Shown here: one piece after another, positions 7,646 through 15,232 of the stretch
Numbering within the stretch: the stretch's first letter is position 1
Layout: each line of letters opens with the position of its first letter
Assembly: GCA_030683995.1 (NCBI GenBank)
Contig: JAUXPH010000013.1
Coordinates: 1 to 64,000 of the forward strand
Length of the DNA stretch: 64,000 nt
From: Lutibacter sp.
GTDB taxonomy: Bacteria; Bacteroidota; Bacteroidia; Flavobacteriales; Flavobacteriaceae
Direction: 5' to 3'
Notes under the pieces: model-generated
Told to the model about the DNA's origin: nothing
What the model saw: only the letters and a program-made list of their open reading frames with translations
Database searches by the model: none
Translations under genes and position numbers: made by a program

Positions 7646-8779
7646 TTATTCGGGTTTTGTCCAAAATAGATTTGGGTTGTTAGTTTTGTAATAAATAAAT
7701 TTCACACCTGTTGAGTTATTTGTTTCTTCTTTCTTTAGTGGTGTTTGTTCAATGCCGTCTAATGGTAAAAGTTCAACATAAGTTACTTCTTTTCCACTTT
7801 TCCACGTTTCAGTATCATATTCACTATTTAATGGTGTTTCTAAACGATATAAGTTTTTAGCCATATAGTTTTCAAGATAATCTTCTTTTGTCTGCAAATT
7901 TTCTCTATTCCAATTTGCATCAGCGTTGAGAACCAAAGGTTGTCCTTTTACAAGTCGTTCTCTAACTTCTTGGATACCTAATAAACCACCTTTTTCGTCC
8001 ATTACATAAGCGTCAAAAGTTGGATCAATCCAAATCCATTTTTCTAATTCCTTGCTGTAAACCATATTTATTACGTGGCAGTCGTCAAATTCAGTTTCTT
8101 TGGGCATACAAGTAATATATCGTGATTTTATTCCCATTGAAAGGTAGCATTCATTTAAAATTGTAGCCAACATTCTACAATTCACACCTCTGCTCTCAAC
8201 CCTACAAGTATTTATTAAATCAATTGCATTTTTTAAAGTCGGATTATTTGAACTTCCATCGTGTTTAACAAGATTATGAACCCAATGTAATAAATTGAAA
8301 ATTTGTGAAAGTTCACTTCCTTTTCCTGCAATTGAATCTAATTTCAAGTCTTTTTTAATTTTTTGTAAATTCGGATTGTCTGCGGATTGATAGGTGAATT
8401 TTGGAACATACCGATTGTCAGAATAATTATATTTACCAGCACCTTTTAATATTTCTAATCTTGAAGGTTCGTATTTTATCTGTGTTCGTGCAGAATCTTT
8501 ACCGTTTAGTAAAATAATAAAATCGTATTGTTTTATAGGGTCAATTTTAAAAGAAATAGAGTCAATGTCTGTATAAAAAGTAACCTTTTTTGCAGAAGTT
8601 GTATAAACGTCTAATTTTTCTTCTGGTACAATTGTCCAGGCATTTTTTCTTAATTGATTGTCATCCTTAATGTCAACACTTGGAGAATTTGCGTTGATAA
8701 TTGGTAATTTCTTTTGAGCAAGAACTGTTTGTCCAATAAGAATTACAAATAGTAATGTAAAAAGTTTTGTCTGTTTCAT
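7646..8779 (-). CDS. Secreted transglutaminase-like (papain-fold) protein
   Basis: The first 21 of 377 residues form a signal peptide (MKQTKLFTLLFVILIGQTVLAQ), placing the protein in the periplasm or outside. The second half carries a transglutaminase-like core with C201 (RGVNCRMLATIL), H235 (DDCHVINMVY) and D252 (WIWIDPTFD), the Cys-His-Asp triad. Members of this fold act as transglutaminases or proteases; the substrate cannot be read from sequence. The gene is alone in its cassette. Only 58 bases separate the predicted recombination point (8838) from the ATG, and no TAnnTTTG box is seen there. It may therefore depend on transcription entering from the recombinase side. Its stop lies 11 bases from site B, the tight packing usual for cassette genes. 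Confidence 0.85.
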   Translation of the reverse strand: MKQTKLFTLLFVILIGQTVLAQKKLPIINANSPSVDIKDDNQLRKNAWTIVPEEKLDVYTTSAKKVTFYTDIDSISFKIDPIKQYDFIILLNGKDSARTQIKYEPSRLEILKGAGKYNYSDNRYVPKFTYQSADNPNLQKIKKDLKLDSIAGKGSELSQIFNLLHWVHNLVKHDGSSNNPTLKNAIDLINTCRVESRGVNCRMLATILNECYLSMGIKSRYITCMPKETEFDDCHVINMVYSKELEKWIWIDPTFDAYVMDEKGGLLGIQEVRERLVKGQPLVLNADANWNRENLQTKEDYLENYMAKNLYRLETPLNSEYDTETWKSGKEVTYVELLPLDGIEQTPLKKEETNNSTGVKFIYYKTNNPNLFWTKPE

Positions 8780-8831
8780 TTTTCTCTATTTCGTTTAATT
8801 TATTTTGTACGATTCTGTTTTTTAGCCTGAC

Positions 8832-8907
8832 CGCTAACTTGTTTATACCAGCCACAAAATGGCTACAATCCACTCATATCGAGTTGGCTTTGTGCCATAA
8901 AATGGCT
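8832..8907 (-). other. attI-like primary recombination site beside the recombinase
   Basis: Between the recombinase stop (8941) and the first cassette gene, the minus strand reads GTTAGCG at 8838-8832. This is identical to the outer core of the first cassette's own attC-like site (7629-7635). Two direct repeats of GCCAyAAAATGGCT lie at 8851-8864 and 8894-8907, each an inverted repeat (GCCA/TGGC). A further TTGGC-TTTGT-GCCA lies at 8885-8897. Integron attI sites likewise combine one crossover core with direct-repeat integrase sites and lack the attC fold. No such hairpin-arm structure is seen here. Confidence 0.6.
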
Positions 8908-8940
8908 TCTTTTTGTTAATGCTAATATACTCTTTGTTTA

Positions 8941-9984
8941 TTACAAATCATCAAATGGACTTTTAATTTGCTGTAAACTTTTGGTGCTTACGTGCGTATA
9001 TATTTCAGTTGTTTTACTGCTGCTGTGCCCCAGTAATTCTTGTATATACCTTAAATCTGTACCGCTTTCAAGCAAATGTGTGGCGTAAGAGTGACGTAAC
9101 CAATGCAAACTTACGGGTTTGTTTATTTTTGTTTTTGCCAATGCTTGTTTAAGTACATTTGACAAACTGCGCTCATCATATTTTACATTTTCTGCTTGTC
9201 CTTCAAATAACCAAGTTTTTGGTTTATAGGCAGTATAATAATCTCTTAGCATTGCTAATATTTTTGTTGATAAAGGAGCAATTCTGTCTTTTTTGCCTTT
9301 ACTCTGTCTAATAATTACAATGCCCCTTTTTGAATCAATGTCTGAAGGTTGTAAATTTAATAGTTCACTTCGGCGTAAACCACAACTGTATATAAGACTT
9401 AACATTGTTTTGTGCTTGATGTTGCTATGGGCGTTTAAAATCAATTTAATTTCTTCTTTACTCAATACATTGGGTAATATTTTTGCTCGCTTGGGGCGAT
9501 GTATCTTTTCTATTTCAATTTTCGTTTCCAGAATAGTTTTAAAAAATAATTTAATAGCATTTACGATCTGGTTTTGATAAGATGCCGATAAATTATTTTT
9601 TAAAATATATTCGTTGTTGTAAACTATCACATCATAATTGGTAATTTCTTGAATTGGTTTTTCACGGTAAAAAACCAAAAACGATTTTAGCGCGTCACCA
9701 TAAGTTTTTATGGTATTTGGACTGTATCTTTTGGAGGCCAGCCATTGTTTGAATCGTTCGAGTTGTTTTTTTCCTTCGGCCGATGGCAAGGAATTGGAGT
9801 GAGGCGCTAAGTTAAATCGTAGCCTGTTTTCTTCAGTGTCGGGAATGTGCCAAACGCGTTTGGATTGGCTCCATCTTGCGCCATCAATTTTTTTAATTTG
9901 TGAAATTAATTCCGCATTTTTTTCAAAATAAATGGCAATTCTGTTTTCACCCAAGTGTTTAATTAACTGTACTTTCCAACTCAT
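8941..9984 (-). CDS. Tyrosine recombinase, XerC/D-like with integrase-type ending; probable cassette recombinase
   Basis: The 347-residue protein has three parts. Residues 1-60 carry an extra module (IAIYF, then AELISQIKKIDGARWS and VWHIP). About 70-160 is a SAM-like core-binding domain (LASKRYSPNTIKTY). About 170-345 is the catalytic domain with R204 (GLRRSE), K229 (SKGKKDR), H294-x-x-R297 (HWLRHSYATHLLESG), H320 (LLGHSS) and nucleophile Y329 (EIYTHV). All catalytic residues are intact. The closing SPFDDL resembles the SPLD ending of integron integrases. The R204-to-H294 spacing is about 90 residues, like XerD; IntI proteins have a longer interval because of an inserted helix. It is co-oriented with the cassettes, unlike most integrons. 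Context (attI-like site and two attC-like sites downstream) suggests cassette integration and excision. Confidence 0.88.
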   Translation of the reverse strand: MSWKVQLIKHLGENRIAIYFEKNAELISQIKKIDGARWSQSKRVWHIPDTEENRLRFNLAPHSNSLPSAEGKKQLERFKQWLASKRYSPNTIKTYGDALKSFLVFYREKPIQEITNYDVIVYNNEYILKNNLSASYQNQIVNAIKLFFKTILETKIEIEKIHRPKRAKILPNVLSKEEIKLILNAHSNIKHKTMLSLIYSCGLRRSELLNLQPSDIDSKRGIVIIRQSKGKKDRIAPLSTKILAMLRDYYTAYKPKTWLFEGQAENVKYDERSLSNVLKQALAKTKINKPVSLHWLRHSYATHLLESGTDLRYIQELLGHSSSKTTEIYTHVSTKSLQQIKSPFDDL

Positions 9985-10002
9985 AGCATTTTTTAGAATA
10001 GT

Positions 10003-10034
10003 TAAAGATAGAAAATTGAAATGAAAAAACGCAA
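10003..10034 (-). promoter_or_regulatory. Candidate promoter of the recombinase
   Basis: On the minus strand TTG (10034-10032) and TATCTTTA (10010-10003) are 21 bases apart, close to the Bacteroidota pattern (last base A instead of G). The start codon at 9984 follows after 18 bases. The rest of the 226-base gap to the next gene shows nothing recognisable. Confidence 0.4.
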
Positions 10035-10210
10035 CCTATAACAAAATGAATAAAAAACAAGAAATCATTTAAGCACAGTTTCCAAAATTTAAACCCATCA
10101 TAATTTGGTTACATAAAATAGAATTACAATTTACTATATTTATAAAAAAATCAGAAATAACGTTTATGATTATTTTATTTACCCATGCTAACTAAAAAAC
10201 CACAACCAAA

Positions 10211-12256
10211 ATGCCCGAACATAAATTCACCAACAGCCTTGTAAATGAAACGAGTCCGTACTTGCTGCAACACGCAAACAATCCCGTAAACTGGTTCGCT
10301 TGGAATAATGAAACGTTGGCGCTTGCCAAAAAGGAAAACAAATTGCTGTTAATTTCCGTAGGTTATTCTTCCTGTCATTGGTGCCATGTGATGGAACACG
10401 AAAGTTTTGAAAATGAAGAAGTGGCGGCGGTAATGAACAAGCATTTTATCAATATAAAAGTCGACCGGGAAGAGCGTCCCGATGTAGATCAGGTTTATAT
10501 GAACGCCGTACAATTAATTACCGGCCGCGGCGGCTGGCCTTTAAACTGCGTGGCTTTGCCCGATGGAAGACCCATTTGGGGCGGCACGTATTTTCCAAAA
10601 GACAATTGGATTAGCGCACTGGAACAATTGGCGAATTTATATGACGAAACTCCGGAAAAAGCCATTGAATATGCCGAAAGATTAACCGATGGCGTAAGAA
10701 ATTCGGATTTGGTTTCATTAAATGAAAATCAGGTTGCGTTTTCCAAAGCAGATTTGGAAAGATCCGTGCGCGAATGGAAACAAAATATGGATCTGGATTT
10801 GGGCGGAAGAAAAGGTGCGCCTAAATTTCCGATGCCAAATAATTATCAGTATTTGCTGATATACGCTGTTCGTTCGGGTGATAATGAAATATTGGATTAT
10901 GTAAATACTTCCCTCACTAAAATGGCTTATGGCGGAATTTACGATCAAATTGGCGGCGGATTTTCTCGGTATTCTGTTGATGCAAAATGGCACGTGCCGC
11001 ATTTTGAGAAAATGTTGTATGATAACGGACAATTGGTAAGTTTGTATGTGGAAGCCTACCAAGCAACTAAAAATGAATTGTATAAAAAAACAGTTTACCA
11101 TACACTCGAATTTATTGAACGCGAACTTACCACCCAAGAAGGTGCTTTTTACTCTTCATTGGATGCCGACAGCATAAATACCGAAGGAAAATTGGAAGAA
11201 GGCGCTTTTTATGTTTGGACCCAAAATGAACTGAAAACCATTTTAGGAAATGATTACAATTTGTTTGCGGACTATTATAGCGTTAATTATTACGGACTTT
11301 GGGAGCACGAAAATTATGTGTTGATCCGTAAAAACAGTGATGTCGAAATTGCCAAAAAATACGCAATTTCAATTGCGAAACTCGAAAACAAAGTGGTTTT
11401 CTGGCAAAAAACACTGCTGAAAGAACGTGCAAAAAAAGAACGTCCAAGGCTCGATGATAAATCGCTAACTTCCTGGAACGCCTTGATGTTGAAAGGTTAT
11501 GTGAATGCTTATGCCGTTTTTAATGAACAGCGATTTCTTGATGCTGCCATAAAAAACGCGACCTTTATTTATACCAAACAAATTCAGGAAGACGGTAACT
11601 TAAACCACAGTTATAAAAATGGAAAAAGTACCATAAACGCTTATTTGGAAGATTATGCAACCGTAATTGATGCCTATATTTCTTTATATGAAGTCACTTT
11701 TAACGAAACTTGGCTCAGCGCCGCCAAGCAATTGGCAGATTATGCTTTCGATCATTTTTTTGATGTGGATCGCGTTATGTTTTATTTCACTTCAAATCAG
11801 GATGCCGATTTAATTGCGCGAAAAATGGAAATTGAAGACAATGTAATGCCGGCTTCAAACTCCATAATGGCGAATAATTTGTTTAAATTGGGCCATTATT
11901 ATTCCAACAGTTATTACCTAAAAGTGAGCGAACAAATGTTGCGGAATGTGATAGAAAATGCCCAAAAATATGGCTCGGGATATTCCAATTGGCTGCAATT
12001 GCTTTCAAATTTTGTTGGGGAATATTATGAAATTGCCATTTCGGGAAAAGATGCTTTGCATCAGCTTAAAGAAATTAACCAGCATTACATTCCAAACAAA
12101 TTAATTGCGGGTAGCACAAAAAAAAGCAATATTCCTTTATTGAAAGATCGTTTTAATGAAGCTGAAACCCTTGTGTATGTTTGCATAAATTCGGCTTGTC
12201 AGTTGCCCGAAAAGGAAGTTAAAAAAGCGTTGGAACAGCTAAAAATCAACTACTAA
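10211..12256 (+). CDS. DUF255 thioredoxin-domain protein (YyaL/SPATA20 family)
   Basis: The 681-residue protein starts with the family hallmark NSLVNETSPYLLQHANNPVN, followed by a thioredoxin-like domain with the C55-H-W-C58 pair (GYSSCHWCHVMEHESF) and KVDREERPDVD. The remaining residues form an (alpha/alpha)6-type glycosidase-like domain (PHFEKMLYDNGQ, then ALMLKGYVNAY). Homologues occur from bacteria to humans. The biochemical role is not settled; a redox or carbohydrate-related function is only inferred. There is no signal peptide, so it should be cytosolic. It begins just outside the cassette island and is the first plus-strand gene. A DUF1304 gene follows 1 base after its stop, so the two are probably co-transcribed. 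Confidence 0.9.
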   Translation: MPEHKFTNSLVNETSPYLLQHANNPVNWFAWNNETLALAKKENKLLLISVGYSSCHWCHVMEHESFENEEVAAVMNKHFINIKVDREERPDVDQVYMNAVQLITGRGGWPLNCVALPDGRPIWGGTYFPKDNWISALEQLANLYDETPEKAIEYAERLTDGVRNSDLVSLNENQVAFSKADLERSVREWKQNMDLDLGGRKGAPKFPMPNNYQYLLIYAVRSGDNEILDYVNTSLTKMAYGGIYDQIGGGFSRYSVDAKWHVPHFEKMLYDNGQLVSLYVEAYQATKNELYKKTVYHTLEFIERELTTQEGAFYSSLDADSINTEGKLEEGAFYVWTQNELKTILGNDYNLFADYYSVNYYGLWEHENYVLIRKNSDVEIAKKYAISIAKLENKVVFWQKTLLKERAKKERPRLDDKSLTSWNALMLKGYVNAYAVFNEQRFLDAAIKNATFIYTKQIQEDGNLNHSYKNGKSTINAYLEDYATVIDAYISLYEVTFNETWLSAAKQLADYAFDHFFDVDRVMFYFTSNQDADLIARKMEIEDNVMPASNSIMANNLFKLGHYYSNSYYLKVSEQMLRNVIENAQKYGSGYSNWLQLLSNFVGEYYEIAISGKDALHQLKEINQHYIPNKLIAGSTKKSNIPLLKDRFNEAETLVYVCINSACQLPEKEVKKALEQLKINY

Positions 12257-12257
12257 A

Positions 12258-12614
12258 ATGAAGGTCGTTCAAATTTTCTTTGTTGCCTTGGTGGCGTTTG
12301 AGCACATTTATTTTATGATTTTGGAAATGTTTTATTGGGACAAACCAAAAGGGTTAAAAGCATTCGGACAAACATTAGAAGCCGCAAAAAGCTCAAAAAC
12401 CTTGGCCAAGAATCAGGGTTTGTACAATGGTTTTTTGGCGGCCGGACTTATTTGGGCCATTGTAAATAAAGATAATTTTGAAGCTTTGGCCATTTTCTTT
12501 TTTAGCTGTGTGGTAATTGCAGGTATTTTTGGAGCGTACACCACAAAAAATAAAAAACTTTTTTATGTGCAGGCATTACCTGCAATTATAGGATTAATAT
12601 TACTTTTGATTTAA
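12258..12614 (+). CDS. DUF1304 small integral membrane protein
   Basis: This 118-residue protein has four hydrophobic segments. The family motif EHIYFMILEMFYWDKPKGLK (17-36) is clear, followed by KNQGLYNGFLAAGLIW. DUF1304 proteins are small inner-membrane proteins without known activity. Its ATG follows the DUF255 stop by one base, implying an operon. Length is typical for the family. Confidence 0.85.
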   Translation: MKVVQIFFVALVAFEHIYFMILEMFYWDKPKGLKAFGQTLEAAKSSKTLAKNQGLYNGFLAAGLIWAIVNKDNFEALAIFFFSCVVIAGIFGAYTTKNKKLFYVQALPAIIGLILLLI

Positions 12615-12687
12615 TCTGATTTAATCGCAATAAAAAAAATATTGCTAAAGACAAAAACGTTTGGCAAATAATTTAAATACACCATCT

Positions 12688-13368
12688 ATGAAACCACAAC
12701 TTAACAATTACGCAATTGCTTTTATGCTTTTCTTTAGCATTTCAGGATATTGTCAAAAGACAGATAGTGAGCAAACTTTGGTGGACAGAACAAGCATAAC
12801 CACGTTCGACCTTCGATCAAAAGAATTGGTGGGAAGCATTTATATTAATGAGGCCTTTCTTCCAGCAAAACTTTCTTACAGTCAAGATCAATATTTAATA
12901 AGATATAACGCATATCAGGATGAGATGGAAATCGAAAAAAATGGAAATCCCTATCATTTATCAAAAAATTTGAGCTATTCCATATATTTTGAAGGGATAA
13001 ATAAAACATATCAAGTTTATAATTATTTAAACAACAAAGAAACAGTTCCCGGTTTTTTTGTTGTTCTTTTTAATGGCGATAATATTTCTTTGCTTATTAA
13101 AGAAAAAATCAAATTTTATGATGAAGTTAAAGCCAAAAATGGATACGACAAATATAAACCACCAACCCTAAAACGTGTTGCGGATGAATTTTACATTGGT
13201 TATAAAAACAAATCTGCTAAAGAGTTTCCTAATAAGAAAAAAGATATTTTAGCATTATTTGCGAGTAAAGCCGAAGAAATTGGGACTTATATGAATGCTA
13301 ACAAATTGGGATTTAAGAACCAAGAAGATTTACTTCAAATATTTAGGTATTACGATACATTAAAATAA
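12688..13368 (+). CDS. Secreted protein of unknown function
   Basis: I chose the ATG at 12688 rather than an upstream TTG at 12661, because it places a good signal peptide at the start (MKPQLNNYAIAFMLFF, then SISGYCQ), giving 226 residues. The mature part is lysine- and tyrosine-rich and has no motif I recognise. The pattern ELVGSIYINEAFLPAKLSY suggests a beta-rich N-terminal half; the second half looks helical (KRVADEFYIGYKNKSAKEF). Similar secreted proteins of unknown role are common in Flavobacteriaceae. It stands alone between DUF1304 and the convergent glutaminase gene. Confidence 0.65.
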   Translation: MKPQLNNYAIAFMLFFSISGYCQKTDSEQTLVDRTSITTFDLRSKELVGSIYINEAFLPAKLSYSQDQYLIRYNAYQDEMEIEKNGNPYHLSKNLSYSIYFEGINKTYQVYNYLNNKETVPGFFVVLFNGDNISLLIKEKIKFYDEVKAKNGYDKYKPPTLKRVADEFYIGYKNKSAKEFPNKKKDILALFASKAEEIGTYMNANKLGFKNQEDLLQIFRYYDTLK

Positions 13369-13476
13369 TTAGCAACCTCTTAAACACTCGTTATAATATT
13401 GTTTACTAGTATTTTAAGTATTGTTAGTTTTAAGTTGAGAATTGATTTTTGATGCCAAAAATCCAATAATCCAAAT

Positions 13477-14391
13477 TTAAAAAATGGAAATTTCAGTTTC
13501 CGTAGTAAACAATTCCAAAAATTTTATTCCTTTGCTTGAATTCCCCTTCTTATTCAATTTCGGACTCCAAACGGCGATACTGTATTTATGCGGTAAAATG
13601 GCTACAATACCGCCGCCAACACCACTTTTCCCAGGCAAACCCACTTTAAATGAAAATTCTCCTGCTTCATCATAAAATCCGCACGTTTGCATAATGGCAT
13701 TCACACGTTTAGACTTGCTGATGCTAATCACTCTTTCATTTGTAAACGGATTAACGCCATAAGCCGCCAAAAAAAGAAAAGTGCCGGAAAGTTCTTTACA
13801 AGTCATTTCAATAGAACATAAATTGAAATAAAAATCGAGCACCAGTTCAATATCATTTTTTATGTTTCCGAAGGACTTCATCAAATTGATTAAAGCTGCG
13901 TTTCTGTGACCCGTTAATTTCTCCGATTCTGCAATTCTCGGACAATAATTTATTTCGGGATTTCCAGAAATGTTTCTGACAAATTCAATAAAATCATCTT
14001 TCGGATTTTTCAGATGGCTTACCAAAATATCGGAAATTACCAAAGCGCCGGAATTTATAAGTGGATTTCTTGGAATTCCCTTGTTAAACTCAAGCTGAAA
14101 CAGCGAATTAAATGAAGTTCCTGAAGGTTCTACACCTACCCTTTCCCATAATTTTTCCCCTTCCTGTTTGTACGCCAATACCAAGGCCAAAACTTTGGCA
14201 ATGCTTTGAATGGAAAATTTTTCCTCAGCGTCGCCAAACTGGTAATGCTGATGATTGATGGTGGTTAAATGAACGCCAAATTTTGCGGGATCCACATTGC
14301 CCAATTCTGGAATATACGTTGCCACTTCACCAAAATCCTCGGTTTTATTTAACTGCCTGATTATTTTTAAAAATATTTTATGATAGTTCAT
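13477..14391 (-). CDS. glsA: Glutaminase A
   Basis: The enzyme hydrolyses glutamine to glutamate and ammonia. The serine-dependent beta-lactamase-like fold shows S63-I-A-K66 (FSIQSIAKVLAL), FNSLFQLEFNKGIPRNPLIN with the substrate-binding NSGA nearby, and VGLPGKSGVGGGI near the C-terminus. At 304 residues it has the normal length for bacterial glutaminases with no extra domain and no signal peptide. It is a single-gene unit; the next gene downstream (12688-13368) points towards it. Confidence 0.93.
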   Translation of the reverse strand: MNYHKIFLKIIRQLNKTEDFGEVATYIPELGNVDPAKFGVHLTTINHQHYQFGDAEEKFSIQSIAKVLALVLAYKQEGEKLWERVGVEPSGTSFNSLFQLEFNKGIPRNPLINSGALVISDILVSHLKNPKDDFIEFVRNISGNPEINYCPRIAESEKLTGHRNAALINLMKSFGNIKNDIELVLDFYFNLCSIEMTCKELSGTFLFLAAYGVNPFTNERVISISKSKRVNAIMQTCGFYDEAGEFSFKVGLPGKSGVGGGIVAILPHKYSIAVWSPKLNKKGNSSKGIKFLELFTTETEISIF

Positions 14392-14442
14392 TTTTTATGT
14401 TGAAAGCTGTAAAGTTAAAAAGCGGGACAACCAGAGGTAACC

Positions 14443-14556
14443 CTAATTTTTGATTATTGTCAAAGCTGCAAGTGCTAAAATTAAAAGCAAAAGAAGCAAA
14501 TAAATTGCAAAGTTCACAAAAAAAGATTCCTGGATAATTAAATTTTTCTTTAACAT
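14443..14556 (-). CDS. Possible 37-residue single-span membrane peptide
   Basis: An open frame from ATG 14556 to TAG 14443 reads MLKKNLIIQESFFVNFAIYL and continues with a leucine-rich stretch ending ALTIIKN. It has a charged start, one hydrophobic helix of about 20 residues and a lysine end: the composition of a small membrane peptide rather than random sequence. No promoter box is obvious and no family is recognised. It lies in the 450-base gap upstream of glutaminase, which holds nothing else convincing. Confidence 0.35.
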   Translation of the reverse strand: MLKKNLIIQESFFVNFAIYLLLLLLILALAALTIIKN

Positions 14557-14843
14557 ATAACTGCTTTTATTGTTTTCCGTTCATTATTACTTCAAAGAAA
14601 AAATACCGCCAGCTTCCAATTCGAAGCCTGACAGTCATTATAAAAAGTTAAATCTTGGATTTTCTATTTCCGTTTTACAATTTCCTGCTTCTGTTTCACC
14701 TGTTTGCAATGGTTATCATTTAACAATTATCAAGGAAACTGCTTATTCTTCCAACCTTTTTGTTTTCAAAAACAAAGATGACAAATGTTATGATTTAACC
14801 AAATAATAAAAGGTAAGTTTGTCTGATATTAAATCGTAAAATT

Positions 14844-15023
14844 ATGAGTCAAGATAAAGCATGTTTAGTTTGTAAAAAACCTTCAACGGAAGTTCCGGTA
14901 ACAAAATTTTATTACCAGGAAAGTGAATTTTATATTTGTCCGCAACACATCCCTATTTTAATACATAATCCACAAGAATTAAACGGATTATTGGCTGGTG
15001 CTGATAAACTGACAGGAGGGTAA
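14844..15023 (+). CDS. Small zinc-ribbon-like protein (59 residues)
   Basis: ATG 14844 to TAA 15021-15023 encodes MSQDKACLVCKKPSTEVPVT and a C-terminal half containing FYYQESEFYICPQHIPILIH. The C7-x2-C10 pair and the C-P-Q-H group about 25 residues later can form one zinc site (Cys3His). The tail ELNGLLAGADKLTGG is typical of a folded small protein end. The function is unknown. The frame is free of stops through a balanced amino-acid composition, which favours a real gene. It stands alone, with a palindromic element directly behind it. Confidence 0.65.
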   Translation: MSQDKACLVCKKPSTEVPVTKFYYQESEFYICPQHIPILIHNPQELNGLLAGADKLTGG

Positions 15024-15038
15024 TATTTTATTGAAAAA

Positions 15039-15216
15039 AAGCTGTCTGAAAGTAAAAATTTAGTCAACCTGAACTTGTTTACTCATAAATTCAATATTTA
15101 TTTAATAATGTATTCGTGAATCTTCGATTTCAGGTTCTCATAATGATAAGTAACCAATATGATGAGATTCTGAAACAAGTTCAGAATGACGGTTTTTAAT
15201 TCTTTTCAGACAGCTT
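15039..15216. repeat. Palindromic intergenic element with nested inverted repeats
   Basis: The outer arms AAGCTGTCTGAAA (15039-15051) and TTTTCAGACAGCTT (15203-15216) are complementary. Inside, CTGAACTTGTTT (15069-15080) pairs with AAACAAGTTCAG (15173-15184). The 178-base element has the shape of a MITE or a large intergenic palindrome, without a coding frame. It sits between the zinc-ribbon gene and the 3' end of P5C dehydrogenase and could also act as a two-way terminator. Confidence 0.6.
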
Positions 15217-15232
15217 CTATTTATTTCAGATT

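Noticed and set aside
8941..9984. Canonical integron integrase IntI
   Set aside because: The interval between the catalytic Arg and the HxxR motif is XerD-like and too short to hold the IntI-specific helix, despite the similar C-terminal ending.
1..10210. Ordinary genomic island inserted at a tRNA gene
   Set aside because: No tRNA or tRNA fragment is seen at the recombinase end, and the cassette-end structure explains the borders better.
10718..11137. 139-codon minus-strand frame
   Set aside because: Antisense shadow of the DUF255 gene, which has full family motifs.
12661..12687. TTG start extending the secreted protein
   Set aside because: ATG 12688 gives a proper signal peptide; the extension spoils it.
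14570..14806. 78-codon plus-strand frame upstream of the zinc-ribbon gene
   Set aside because: No recognisable motif, no promoter box, and Ser/Pro/Phe-rich composition; a decayed fragment is possible but not supportable.
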